Of a stretch of 64,000 bases of DNA, positions 43,026 to 53,200 are shown piece by piece. Source of the stretch: M3007 sp046329435 (lineage in GTDB: Bacteria > Bacteroidota > Bacteroidia > Chitinophagales > Saprospiraceae); the NCBI GenBank assembly GCA_046329435.1, contig JAXLUR010000009.1, forward strand, positions 62,001-126,000. The letters are read 5' to 3'. The translations under genes were made by a program, and so were the position numbers. Below the pieces are notes generated by a model, which had not been told where the DNA came from, made no database searches, and worked only from the letters and a program-made list of their open reading frames with translations. Every line of letters begins with the position of its first letter. Within the stretch, counting starts at the first letter, position 1.

Positions 43026-43547
43026 TCAGTTCTGGCTGGGGAATATGCCCGTCAGGGCTACGCAAAAATTCAGGGTCAGCGAAGGCTGCAAATTGTTGTG
43101 CGCCTGGCTGCCGCCTACGCTGCTGATGGTGCCGGCTATGGTTGCCAGCTGCGAAACATTGCCGGAACCCGAGTGGTAAATCTCGGCCGGAGCGCTGTTA
43201 GACAAATAGTTGCCAGCGGGCAAATTGGTGTTGCCAAGGCTGTCGGGCGGGGATTTGGCATAGGCCGTATGAACGTGTGCCGGCAGCTCGCTGATAATCA
43301 GCGTATGCGCCGACTGGCCGCCAACCTCGCCCTGGGTAAATCCGTTGCCCCGGTGGATAGGCGTTCGGTCGCGCAGGTCGGGCAGGGCGAAATTGGTTTG
43401 TCCGTTGCCGCCGTAGGTAGTGCCCATCAGGGCAAAAAGAGCCTGATTCTGGTTGATCGGCAGGATTTGTCCGTTGCACTGCGCCCACCCTTGCGGGGCG
43501 AAGCCAAAGCTCATAATCTTGATCTCTCCGAGAAAAGGTGTTGGCAT
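43026..43547 (-). CDS. phage-tail-collar domain protein, type A copy 2
   Basis: 173 aa (MPTPFLGEIKIMSFGFAPQG). Hallmarks: GWAQCNGQILPINQNQALFA, LMGTTYGGNGQTNFALPDLR, PAHVHTA and LNFCVALTGIFPSQN. It is paired with the 46029 protein (MxTPFLxEIKxxSF start, LGNTNLPAxxxLSN middle). 31 bp after the twin-arginine-type gene. First collar gene of the second triplet. Confidence 0.85.
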   Translation of the reverse strand: MPTPFLGEIKIMSFGFAPQGWAQCNGQILPINQNQALFALMGTTYGGNGQTNFALPDLRDRTPIHRGNGFTQGEVGGQSAHTLIISELPAHVHTAYAKSPPDSLGNTNLPAGNYLSNSAPAEIYHSGSGNVSQLATIAGTISSVGGSQAHNNLQPSLTLNFCVALTGIFPSQN

Positions 43548-43578
43548 AACGCACGAATTAATAGTGAGAAAAAAATGC

Positions 43579-44235
43579 CTAGGCCTGCAAACTGGCAGGG
43601 TTCGGCGTGTGGCTCAGGCAATGTTCCGAGACGAATTTGTCCGAAAAGATAACATTTCCGCGTTCTTCCACGCTGATGCGGGTGATTGCCGTGCCATTTT
43701 CAAGGCAGGTCTCGATTTCGACGCGGCCGCGTTTAGTGGGGATGGAGGCGCCCGCCAGCGGTCCGGCCGGCAGTAAAAACTCGGCCATCGGAGCGTCGTA
43801 AGCCGCCAGGGCGGCCGAGGCACGTACCAGCGCTTCCATTTGATAACTCGTCAGGACGGCGATTTGCCGCCACGAGCCGTCTGCATTTTGCCCCAAAACA
43901 GGCATGAGCAGATCGACAAGGCCCGCCGAGGCCCGGTGCAGAAGCAGGGGGTAAAAACAAAAATCCGTTTGATCCGGGTAGAAAAAGAGGCTGGAGTCGC
44001 GACTGTTGAAGCCGGTTGCCGCCAATAAAGTGTTGGTTTGGTGAATCTGGTTCCGCAAAGCGCGCGGGTGCATCAGAAAAGGAGTCCGCCGGCACGCGCC
44101 GACCAGGGACACCAACTGGCCAAACCAGTTGGTTGCATTTGGGGCGGGCTGAAAAATTGCGGCGGAAACACCGGAAGGAAGGGAAAGGCCCAGCAGACCC
44201 AGGGCGCCGGTTTGAAGGAAAGATCTTCTAATCAT
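43579..44235 (-). CDS. twin-arginine-signal hypothetical protein in the collar cluster
   Basis: 218 aa from ATG 44235. The N-terminus MIRRSFLQTGALGLLGL with a following ALA-like site (SGVSAAIF) is a twin-arginine-type signal. The mature part is unrecognised (FFYPDQTDFCFYPLLLHRAS). It has its own -7 element (44304-44311) and heads the second triplet. Export by Tat would suggest a folded or cofactor-bearing partner of the collar proteins, but that is inference. Confidence 0.65.
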   Translation of the reverse strand: MIRRSFLQTGALGLLGLSLPSGVSAAIFQPAPNATNWFGQLVSLVGACRRTPFLMHPRALRNQIHQTNTLLAATGFNSRDSSLFFYPDQTDFCFYPLLLHRASAGLVDLLMPVLGQNADGSWRQIAVLTSYQMEALVRASAALAAYDAPMAEFLLPAGPLAGASIPTKRGRVEIETCLENGTAITRISVEERGNVIFSDKFVSEHCLSHTPNPASLQA

Positions 44236-44303
44236 GGGAGACGACGAGATAACATTGGCCGGCCTCTTACAGACGGCTAGCAAAAAGGATTATTCAAGTC
44301 TGG

Positions 44304-44338
44304 CAAATGTAAAAAAACTAGACCGCTTGCAGTGGCAA
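44304..44338 (-). promoter_or_regulatory. promoter for the second triplet
   Basis: Minus-strand TTG (44336-44338), 24-nt spacer, TACATTTG (44304-44311), 68 nt before ATG 44235. The spacer is slightly long. Confidence 0.5.
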
Positions 44339-44429
44339 CGCTGTAAAAAATAAAAACATAACTGACAGAAAACATATCAGCGCCTCACAGGCGCGCTTCA
44401 TCCCGTTTTTCATCCCTGTCGTCCGCCTG

Positions 44430-44930
44430 TCAGGGCTTCCATTCCATCAGCAGGTAAACCTGGTTGCTGTCGTCTATCATGCGAAATCCAAGCCGGTCGT
44501 AAAGGTGGCGGGCCGGGTTCATGCGCTCTACATGAATGCTCACCGATTTGCCGGCTGCCGCGGCCTTGTCGAGGATGCCGCGCAGGATGTACTCGCCCAG
44601 GCCGTGGTTGCGGAATTCGGGCAGGAGCGTAATGTCGATGATGCGAAAATCGGCGGACTCTTCGTAGAGGTAGAGCCTGCCGGCCGGCATGTCGTCACAC
44701 AGGATGATCAGGAAATCGGCACGGGAGTACATTTCCTGGTAATACTGATGCTGGGCCCGAAACTGCTGGTTCAGGAAGGCGCTGATTTGTTGTTCCGACC
44801 AAATATGCTGCACCAGGGCCATTTCCTCGGCCCTGGTGCTGGCATATATAGCATAAAGCAAAGCTTCGTCTGCCGGTTCGATGGGCCGGTAGCGCAAAAG
44901 CTCGGGTGATATCCTGGGAGTTGGTGTCAT
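44430..44930 (-). CDS. GNAT-family N-acetyltransferase
   Basis: 166 aa from ATG 44930. The N-terminal strand-helix (YRPIEPADEALLYAIYASTR) and the acetyl-CoA region ITLLPEFRNHGLGEYILRGI (an R-x-x-G-x-G/A type loop, here RNHGLG) are clear GNAT features; SIHVERMNPARHLYDRLGFR is the typical C-terminal part. It should acetylate an amine on a small molecule or protein; substrate unknown. 22 bp after C1 and 194 bp before the Tat gene, so it closes the first triplet. Confidence 0.85.
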   Translation of the reverse strand: MTPTPRISPELLRYRPIEPADEALLYAIYASTRAEEMALVQHIWSEQQISAFLNQQFRAQHQYYQEMYSRADFLIILCDDMPAGRLYLYEESADFRIIDITLLPEFRNHGLGEYILRGILDKAAAAGKSVSIHVERMNPARHLYDRLGFRMIDDSNQVYLLMEWKP

Positions 44931-44952
44931 AGTGTTAAAAAGCCGTTCAGGT

Positions 44953-45471
44953 TTAGCCGCGTGGCGGGAAAACGCCTTGCATGGCAATTATGAACATCAG
45001 CGTCAGGTAGGGTTGCATGTTGTTGTGCGCCGAGCCCATGCCTGTTTCTGTCAGGGCGCCAAACGCCAGCGTTGTGGCCGGCGTATTGCTCGTGCTGTAA
45101 ATCGAGCCTTCGGTCGAACGCGACAGTGCGTTTCCGGTCGGGTTGTTCACGTCGCCGGGGAAATTGGCAGCCAGCATCCCGTGGTTGTGAAACGGCATTT
45201 CGGATGTCACCAGCGTGACGGTTTCCGATCCGGCGCTTTCACCGAGGTCGTGATAAGAAAGGCCCGGCCCCTGCCCCGGCTGCATGGGCACACGGCCCTG
45301 CAAATCGGGTAGTGCAAATGTGCTTCTGCCGTCGCCGCCATAGGTAGTACCCAGGAGCGAAAAAAGGGCGGTATTCTGGCTGATCGGCAAAATTTGGCCG
45401 TTGCATTGTGCCCAGCCTCTGGGCGCAAAATTGAAGCCTACTATGCGGACTTCTGCTACAAAAGGATCCAT
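44953..45471 (-). CDS. phage-tail-collar domain protein, type C copy 1
   Basis: 172 aa (MDPFVAEVRIVGFNFAPRGW). Collar hallmarks: NGQILPISQNTALFSLLGTT, YGGDGRSTFALPDLQGRVPM, PFHNHGM and LMFIIAMQGVFPPRG. Twin of 41965. 16 bp after B1. Confidence 0.85.
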   Translation of the reverse strand: MDPFVAEVRIVGFNFAPRGWAQCNGQILPISQNTALFSLLGTTYGGDGRSTFALPDLQGRVPMQPGQGPGLSYHDLGESAGSETVTLVTSEMPFHNHGMLAANFPGDVNNPTGNALSRSTEGSIYSTSNTPATTLAFGALTETGMGSAHNNMQPYLTLMFIIAMQGVFPPRG

Positions 45472-45487
45472 TTATAGTCGAGGAGTT

Positions 45488-45991
45488 TTAATTTGGACTA
45501 GGAAATATCCCGAAAAGGGAGATGATAAAGTTGATACAGAGATAAGGCATAAAATTGCCGTGCGGTTGATTTCCGCCGACAGGTGTAATACTGTTGGGGT
45601 TCATCAACGTGTTGGGTATATCTCCGTAAAAGGCCTGGATTTTTGAAGAAAGACCGACAAAGTTATTGCCCGGGTTCGGGCTGCTGGCAGTGTTGCCGGA
45701 CACGGCAAAGGTGTGGGTATGGCTGGGCATTTGTTGTGAAGTCAGGGTAACGTACTCCACCCCCGCGCTTTCTCCAATGACATAGCTGTTGCCATTGTGG
45801 ACGGGTATGCGGCCCTGCAGATCGGGCAAGGCAAAGGTTTCCTGCCCGTCGCCGCCATAGGTAGTGCCAATCACCTGGAAAAGCACTTCGTTTTCTGAAA
45901 TAGGCATTAATGCGCCGTTGCAAAATGCCCAGCCCAGCGGGGCAAAATTGCCCGCAAACATTCGGATTTCGCCAATATATGGTTCTGACAT
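45488..45991 (-). CDS. phage-tail-collar domain protein, type B copy 1
   Basis: 167 aa (MSEPYIGEIRMFAGNFAPLG). Hallmarks: FCNGALMPISENEVLFQVIG, TTYGGDGQETFALPDLQGRI, PSHTHTF and MPYLCINFIISLFGIFPSPN. Twin of 42492; same length. 37 bp after A1. Confidence 0.85.
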   Translation of the reverse strand: MSEPYIGEIRMFAGNFAPLGWAFCNGALMPISENEVLFQVIGTTYGGDGQETFALPDLQGRIPVHNGNSYVIGESAGVEYVTLTSQQMPSHTHTFAVSGNTASSPNPGNNFVGLSSKIQAFYGDIPNTLMNPNSITPVGGNQPHGNFMPYLCINFIISLFGIFPSPN

Positions 45992-46028
45992 ATTGATTTG
46001 ATTTTTAGAATCTTAGCAATTGGTTGAA

Positions 46029-46541
46029 TTAAGTTGGAGAAGGGAAAATACCCTGCAGTGCCACGCAAAAGTTGAGCACCAGGAAAGGCTGCCGGTTTTC
46101 GTGCGGCTGACTGCCGCCGGCAACACTGATGGTTTGCGCAACAGGAGAAAGGCTGCCCGGTCCGCTGGCATACAACTCGGCTGGCGCTGTATTGGAGAGC
46201 AGTGCATTGGCCGGGAGATTCGTGTTACCGGAGCTGTCGTTGGGCGCCACGGCATTCACGATGTGGTTGTGCACCGGCATTTCGCCGACGGAAAGCGTGT
46301 GCGCCTCCTCTCCGGCGCGTTCTCCCTGCACATGACCGTTGCCGACGTGCATCGGCACGCGGCCGCGCAAATCGGGCAGGCCAAAGTTGACGCGGCCATC
46401 GCCGCCATAGGTAGTGCCCAGTAGAGAAAAAAGCGCCTGGTTCTGGTTTATCGGCATTAACTGGCCGTTACAGAGCGCCCATCCCTTTGGCGCGAAATTG
46501 AAGCTGAACAATTTGATTTCAGCTAGAAAAGGTGTCGCCAT
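46029..46541 (-). CDS. phage-tail-collar domain protein, type A copy 1
   Basis: 170 aa from ATG 46541 (MATPFLAEIKLFSFNFAPKG); a longer frame upstream to 46673 is not needed. Hallmarks: LCNGQLMPINQNQALFSLLG, TTYGGDGRVNFGLPDLRGRV, PVHNHIV and LNFCVALQGIFPSPT. Twin of 43026. First gene of the first triplet, about 200 nt after a promoter at 46744. Confidence 0.85.
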   Translation of the reverse strand: MATPFLAEIKLFSFNFAPKGWALCNGQLMPINQNQALFSLLGTTYGGDGRVNFGLPDLRGRVPMHVGNGHVQGERAGEEAHTLSVGEMPVHNHIVNAVAPNDSSGNTNLPANALLSNTAPAELYASGPGSLSPVAQTISVAGGSQPHENRQPFLVLNFCVALQGIFPSPT

Positions 46542-46743
46542 AAGAAAGTTTAGCGTTTGGTGAATGGAAACAAATAGTGGACTTCTATCATTCGGATTAC
46601 ACATCCAAAATGAATCGTAGGGAGACGAGTATCCAGGGCTCATGTTGCGGAGTGCAAACGGCCGGTTGGACACGCAGGTTTTCTCAAATACGGGAAATCA
46701 GATTAGGCTTTGAAAAATGGGGATGGTAGCCTTGTTAGCAGTG

Positions 46744-46779
46744 CAAATATAAACGAGTCCTTTAATGGTTTGTTTCAAA
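46744..46779 (-). promoter_or_regulatory. promoter for the first collar triplet
   Basis: Minus-strand TTTG (46776-46779), 24-nt spacer, TATATTTG (46744-46751), with a leader of about 200 nt. The 24-nt spacing equals that at 44304. Confidence 0.55.
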
Positions 46780-46930
46780 GTGAAAAATTATATTTCAGCA
46801 CGGGTCGGTTCCGCCCGATCTTGTTATGCGCAAGCGACCAAAAAGCACGCTATATGTGTTTAATTGATTCTTACATCCAATGCTTGTCATAAAAAATATC
46901 GACTTCGAAAGCCGGTATTTCTTTTTTGGC

Positions 46931-46938
46931 TATGTTTG
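46931..46938 (+). promoter_or_regulatory. -7 element upstream of the beta-helix gene
   Basis: TATGTTTG, 239 nt before ATG 47178; no -33 box. Confidence 0.35.
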
Positions 46939-47177
46939 TGTCGCCAAACAAGAGATCTTTTAATCCCTGTTTCAGATCTCATGATAATTAGGCTTCTCCC
47001 ACTTCCCGGCGGCGCTTCTCCGTTCGGACGGTTGGCTTTATCAGCCAACAGAACAGGGTTTGCATGAATATCATGGTTCTCCTATTTCTTTTCCTTTAAG
47101 AACCACTGTGGCTCCCAAGGGCCTTGTCTGCATTTACCTGAACATTATTTTTTCGCAAATCAATTGCTGGAAATCCG

Positions 47178-50100
47178 ATGAAAAACTTTCTTCTACCCGG
47201 CGCGTTGTTGTTCTGCCTGTTTGGACAGCTGTCTGCCCAGAACGTTCCCACGCCCACCCAAACCGACGAGATCATCATCGACAACGGCGCTTCGGGCAAA
47301 GCCGACCCCGCCGACCGAATCCGTTACAAAGTGACGATCCAGAACACCGGCGCCGCCAATGCCAACGGCGTCCAATTCAATGCCGTGCCCGATCCGCGCA
47401 CCACTTTCGTGCCGGGTTCTTTCCGCTCCTCACCCCTGGCTGTACCTGATGCCTATACCTGCACCGGCAACGTCGGCATCAACGTACCGCCCGCCAGCGG
47501 CCTCAAAGCCAACGACTTCGACGACAATATTGCCGGCGCTACCGTTACTGCGGGCACCTTCGCCTCCACACAAGGCGGCTCAGTGGTCATCAGCAGCGAT
47601 GGCAGCTTTACCTATACCCCACCGGCCGGCTTCAACGGAAGCGACATGTTCACCTATACACTGAACGACGGCAACCCGGTCGGCGCGCCCGTTCCGACCA
47701 CAGATATCGGCTCGGTGACGGTTACGGTGAGCGATCTGATCTGGTTTATCGACAACAGTGCCGCGGCTGGCGACGGCCGTCTGGGCAGCCCATTCAATTC
47801 GCTGGCCGCTTTCAACGCCGGCTCGACAGCCGCGGCGGCAGTCGTTTACCTCGAACACACCGGCACGGATTACAACGGCGTCATTACGCTTCAGGCCAAC
47901 GAGCGCCTCTTCGGCGAAGGCCATACCGGGGCCGCCAACCTCTCCGGCGTACTGCCGTTCAGCCTGGCCCCCAACAGCAAACCCCTGCCCAACATCAACG
48001 GCTCCCGTCCGGTCATCGTCAACAGCGGCGGCAACGGCATCGCGCTGGCCTCCAACAATGCCGTGCGGGGTGTGAATGTGGGCAACACCACGGGCATCGA
48101 TATCGTCGGCGCCAATTTCGGCACCCTGACCCTTTCAGAAGTTACGCTCAGCGGCACCGGCAAAGCGCTTGACCTGACCACCGGCACCCTCTCGGCTACT
48201 TTCACCAGCGTGACCTCCACCAGCAGCAGTACCCAGGGCGTCTATTTGAACGGGGTGAGCGGCACGGCCAACCTGGGCAGCACCACAATTTCGGGCTGCA
48301 CCACACAAGGCATTCTGGTGACCGGCTGTACCGCTAACATTACTTTTGGCAACACGACCATTACGCCCGGCACCGACGGGGTCAGTTTGCAAAACAACTC
48401 TTCGGGTACACGCAGCTTCGGCACCCTCTCCGTCACCAACGGCTCTGGCGTCGGATTCCTACATGCCAACGGCGGCGGCCTGACCACCATTTCCGGTCAA
48501 ACCACGATCACCAACCCGGGCGGCCGGGGTATCGATATCCAAAGCGCGGTTGCGTCCAACGGCGTGACCTTCGCCAATACCACCGTCACGCAGTCCGGCG
48601 GCACGGGCGTTTACCTCAACGTCAATGCCGGTAACATCACTTTCGCCGATCTCGACATCTCGCCCGACGCCAACCAGCGCTCTCTTTACGCCCTCGAAAA
48701 CAGCGGTACGATTACCACCACCGACGGTGCGTTCACCACCACCGGCAACATCGGCGTCGAGATTAGCAAGACCAGCGGCGCTACCCCCCTGTCGATCGTC
48801 CTGACCAGCGTAAGTGCCTCCGGCAGCAGCAACGGCATCATCCTGTCGCGCACGAGCGGCAGCTTCACCGTCAACGGAACGGGCGGCGACGGCACCGGCG
48901 GCGTCATTCAAAATATGACGGCGCGCGGTGCGAGCTTTTTCACCGCGACGAACATTACCCTGAAGAATATGACCTTCACCAATGCCAACACCACCGACGC
49001 TGGCAGTGGTTGTACGTCGTCAGACAACTCGGGGTGCAACGCGGCCATTTACCTGAATGCCGTAACAAATGCCACGCTTGATAATGTGGATATTGGCGCC
49101 ACCACACAGAACGGTATCAACATTACGGAAACCAGCGGTTTTCATCTGCTCAACAGCACCCTGACCAATAACGGGGCCGGCGCCTCTTCCCTCGAAGAAG
49201 GCGGCATTTTTGCCCTCAACCTCTTCGGTACCGCTTCCATCAGCGGCACGAATATCAGCTTCCCCTCCGTGCGCGGCGCGGCCATCTACAATACGAATAA
49301 AACCCTCACAATGACCGTCGATAACTCGCAGTTCAACGATTCCCAGACCTCCAGCCTGGGCGCCGACGGTTTCGAAATGATTTCCTACGGCAACTCGGTC
49401 ACCGACCTCGACGTCACCAGTTGCACCTTCCTGCGCGACAAAACGAACGCCGTGCAGTTTTTGACTGAAAATACCGCCAACTGCACGGTCGACATCAGCG
49501 GCTGCACCGTCGACCCGCAAGCGGGCGTCGGCGTCGCTTTCGACCTGGCTTCCAACGGCACCAGTACGCTGAAATACCACGTCTTCAACAACCTGAACAT
49601 AAAAGGCCGCGCCACGACAATCATTAACTGCTTGGCTCAGGGCAGCTCGACCATGGAAGGCAAGGTGGCTGGCAACACGGTCACCTCGCTCGGCGGCTCG
49701 GGTTCGGGTATCCGCGCGGTGGTCAGCGGTAACGCCAACGGAAAGACTATTATCCAAAACAATACGGTCAGCGGTATATCAGCGGACTTTGGCATCGTTG
49801 TACAAGCCTCGGGCGGTACGGGACGTTTGGACGCGACCATTTCGGGCAACAACGTGACGGTCAATACCTCGGCAACGTACAACATCAACGTTACCGCCGG
49901 GGCATCCAGCAGCCCCTTTACCAACATAGTCTGCGCCAACGTGACCAACAACACCGTATCGCCGGCACCGATCGGCGGTTCGATGATTGCCAACTTCCTG
50001 GCCCGTTCTGCCACGTCCAGCCACCAATTGTTACTTGAGGGGTCGGCAGGTCCGCTTGATCTTTACTGGAACAATAAAGGGAACATGCCGCAAGCACCGC

Positions 50101-50192
50101 CGGCAAACCCCGCCGGCACAGCAACCGTGATCGCCCAAGGAGCCAATGTCATATATAATATGAATGTCTGCAATCTGCCCAGTTACCCGTAG
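47178..50192 (+). CDS. secreted beta-helix protein with half DUF11 domain and no T9SS tail
   Basis: 1004 aa with signal peptide (MKNFLLPGALLFCLFGQLSA). Residues about 30-88 match the first half of a DUF11 domain (KADPADRIRYKVTIQNTGAA, then VPDPRTTFVPGSF). A cadherin/VCBS-like Ig domain follows (about 95-170: SDGSFTYTPPAGFNGSDMFT). From about 190 to 950 it has right-handed parallel beta-helix repeats (for example ALASNNAVRGVNVGNTTGID, TTISGCTTQGILVTGCTANI). The protein ends NVIYNMNVCNLPSYP with no T9SS sorting domain. The next gene (50279, 86 bp on) begins with what looks like the second half of DUF11, so the pair resembles one larger protein split in two. Confidence 0.8.
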   Translation: MKNFLLPGALLFCLFGQLSAQNVPTPTQTDEIIIDNGASGKADPADRIRYKVTIQNTGAANANGVQFNAVPDPRTTFVPGSFRSSPLAVPDAYTCTGNVGINVPPASGLKANDFDDNIAGATVTAGTFASTQGGSVVISSDGSFTYTPPAGFNGSDMFTYTLNDGNPVGAPVPTTDIGSVTVTVSDLIWFIDNSAAAGDGRLGSPFNSLAAFNAGSTAAAAVVYLEHTGTDYNGVITLQANERLFGEGHTGAANLSGVLPFSLAPNSKPLPNINGSRPVIVNSGGNGIALASNNAVRGVNVGNTTGIDIVGANFGTLTLSEVTLSGTGKALDLTTGTLSATFTSVTSTSSSTQGVYLNGVSGTANLGSTTISGCTTQGILVTGCTANITFGNTTITPGTDGVSLQNNSSGTRSFGTLSVTNGSGVGFLHANGGGLTTISGQTTITNPGGRGIDIQSAVASNGVTFANTTVTQSGGTGVYLNVNAGNITFADLDISPDANQRSLYALENSGTITTTDGAFTTTGNIGVEISKTSGATPLSIVLTSVSASGSSNGIILSRTSGSFTVNGTGGDGTGGVIQNMTARGASFFTATNITLKNMTFTNANTTDAGSGCTSSDNSGCNAAIYLNAVTNATLDNVDIGATTQNGINITETSGFHLLNSTLTNNGAGASSLEEGGIFALNLFGTASISGTNISFPSVRGAAIYNTNKTLTMTVDNSQFNDSQTSSLGADGFEMISYGNSVTDLDVTSCTFLRDKTNAVQFLTENTANCTVDISGCTVDPQAGVGVAFDLASNGTSTLKYHVFNNLNIKGRATTIINCLAQGSSTMEGKVAGNTVTSLGGSGSGIRAVVSGNANGKTIIQNNTVSGISADFGIVVQASGGTGRLDATISGNNVTVNTSATYNINVTAGASSSPFTNIVCANVTNNTVSPAPIGGSMIANFLARSATSSHQLLLEGSAGPLDLYWNNKGNMPQAPPANPAGTATVIAQGANVIYNMNVCNLPSYP

Positions 50193-50278
50193 GCCGCAAC
50201 CTCTTCAACCTGAGCATGCCCTTCATTTTTCTTTTGATAAAAAGCGACACCAAAACGGTCTCTTGAAAAATAAACAAC

Positions 50279-53200
50279 ATGAAAAAAAATCTTCAAACCA
50301 AGTGGATTTATCTGTTGGCCGGCGCAATCACCTCCCTGTGCGCCAACAGCCTGTCTGCCCAAAACTTTTCGATCGGCACCCTGCCTCCGGGCAAGACCAT
50401 CGTCGTCACTTATGAGGTGGATGTGAATTCCAACGTCTGCCCTTCGGGCGCCCAGGCAAGCGATATTTCCAACCAGAGCAACGTCACGGGCGGCAACATC
50501 CCCACGGTGCAAACAGATGAAGTGGCCGGCGCTCCCGTGACGCCCACACTCACCCCTGTGTCCAGCCTGATACTTGGCGATCTGGTGTACAAGGACGTCA
50601 ATAAAAACGGCGTATTCGACGCCGGCGACAGCGGCATCAACGGCGTGCTTTTGCGCCTCTACGCCGACAATGGCGACGGCGTGCTCACCGGCGCCGACGG
50701 CGCTTCCATCGGCTCGGCAACCACTGCCGGCGGCGGTCTGTATACTTTTACGGGACTCTGCCCCGGCAATTATATCGTTGCAGTGGACCCCAGTAACTTC
50801 AACTCCGGCGGCCCCCTGTACGACAACACCCTGATGACCGCGATGATCAGCAGCCCGGTAGGCGGTGCAACTGACCCCGACGACAACATCAACAACGACG
50901 ACAACGGCGACCCGGTCGCAGGTTTCGGCGTCGCTTCACAGGCCATCACGCTCGCCCTGGGCGCCGAACCGACCAACGACGGCGATGCGGACAACAACAC
51001 CAACCTGAGCCTCGACTTCGGCTTCAAGTCCCCGACCACGGTATCTATCCAGTCGACCCTGGCACTGGCCGAGGGAACAGGCGCCGGCACCACCGCTTTC
51101 GATTTTACCGTTACGCGCAGCGATAACGCCGATGCTTTTTCACTTACCGTCAACACCTCCGACGGCAGCGCCACCTCGGCTTCCGACTACACCGCCATCA
51201 GCGGCGGTACGATCAATTTTACCGCCGGCGGCTCGTCAACCGCGACCGTGACGGTGCTCGTCAGTAAAGACAACGTGGTGGAGCCCAACGAGACCTTCAA
51301 TGTAACCCTTTCCGGCGCTCCCGCAGGTATCGTTATTACCAATGCCTCCAGCGTTGGCACAATCAACAACGACGACAACGCTACGGTGACACTCAGCGGC
51401 GGCGCAGCGCAAAACGAAGGAACCAGCTTCACCTTTACCGCCACGCTGAACAATCCGGTACAGGGCGGTTTCAGCCTGCCCTACACCACTAACAACGGTA
51501 CCGCCACCACGGCCGACAATGATTACACCGACAATGACGGCACCTTGAACTTTGCCGGTACGGCCGGTGAAACCAAAACCATCACGGTCAACACCACTCC
51601 CGATAACAAGGTCGAGCTGGATGAAACCCTTACCGTGGCCCTCGGTACCATCACCGGCGCCCCGGCTGGCGTCACGACGGCCGGCTCGCCGCAAACGGGC
51701 ACCATCACCAACGACGACCAGGCTGTGGTTTCTTTCACCACGACCTTCTCCGGCAACGAAGGGAACAGCGGTACACAGAGTTATACCTTCACGTTCAACC
51801 TGAGCAACCCGGTAGATGCAGCCATCGAATTCGGGTTTTCGCATTCGGACGGTACGGCCACCTTGGCCGACAACGACTATTTGAATGCCAGCAGCGCATT
51901 CACCGTACCAATCGGCGCTTTTGGCAATATTTTAGTCGGCAACCCTCCGGTTATCCAAGGCGACACCAAGGTGGAGGCCAATGAAATTTTCAACGTGGTG
52001 CTGTCGGCAAACAACTTGTTGGGCCGCAACGTGGTATTCGCCGGCGGCGGCTCTTCGATCACCAACACGGTCACCATCGTGAACGACGACTCGGCAATAC
52101 TCACGCTTACCGGCGGCGGCGCAGCCAACGAGGGCAATTCGGGTACCACCTCGCGCGTATTCACCGCTACGTTGAATAATGCCGTGCAGGGCGGCTTTTC
52201 CGTGCCGTACACGACCAACGACGGCACGGCCACCACGGCCGATAACGACTACACCGACAACGACGGCACCTTGAACTTTACCGGCACCGCCGGTGAAACC
52301 AAAACCATCACGGTGCTGGTCACAGGCGATTTCAAAGTGGAAGCCGACGAAACCTTCACGGTGGCGCTCGGCGCCATTTCGGGCGCTCCGGCCGGAGTCA
52401 CCGCCGCCGGCTCACCGCAAACCGGCACCATCACCAACGACGAGATCGACTATGGCGACATCTACGATTACGATGGGCTGGGCCCCCCTTTAATCTCCAC
52501 CCTGTTGAGCAACAATGGCGCCCGCCACAATGCCACCCTCACCGGCCCGCGCTTGGGTACCGCGCTGGACGGCGATCCCGACGGACAGATTTCGGTAAAC
52601 GCCGACGGCGACGACACCGACGCCGAGGGCGACGATGAAGACGGCGTCGTGCTGCCCAACCCGCTGATCAAAGGTACAACGGCCAACGTAACCGTAACCG
52701 CCTCGGCGCCGGGCTTCCTGAACGCATGGGTTGATTTTGAATCAGACTTTACCTTCATCGAGGCCAGCAACCAGGTGTTCACCGACGTGCCCGTCGTGGC
52801 AGGCGTCAACAACCTGAGCTTTATGGTGCCGGTTGCCGCCTCGCCCACCTCGCAAGCCTGGGCCCGTTTCCGCATCAGTACGGCTTCCGGCCTGATGCCC
52901 TACGGCCTGGCCGCCGACGGCGAGGTGGAGGATTATGTTGTTTCCATCATCGACAACCAGTTCTCCATCAACGACGTATCGGTGACCGAAGGCAACTCCG
53001 GCACAACCAATCTGGTCTTTACCGTCAGCCGCAGCACCAACGGCACCGCTTCTTCGGTCGACTACGCCATCACCGGCGGCACCGCGACCTCCGGCACCGA
53101 TTACGCGCCCCTTGCGGCCGGGACCATCAATTTCGGGGTCGGCGGACCTTTATCAGAAAACATTACCATTACAGTCAATGGCGATGTAATTGTTGAAAAT

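Larger units (their letters stand above)
46542..47177. other. 636-bp divergent intergenic stretch
   Basis: Between the collar cluster (minus) and the beta-helix gene (plus). It holds the minus promoter 46744-46779, a plus TATGTTTG at 46931 and a perfect 7-bp hairpin GTTGGCT-TTATC-AGCCAAC at 47031-47049. No convincing gene; it is AT-richer than its surroundings. Confidence 0.6.

Noticed and set aside
41965..46541. Prophage or phage-tail remnant
   Set aside because: Only collar-domain genes are present, in duplicated order, with no other phage genes or attachment sites.
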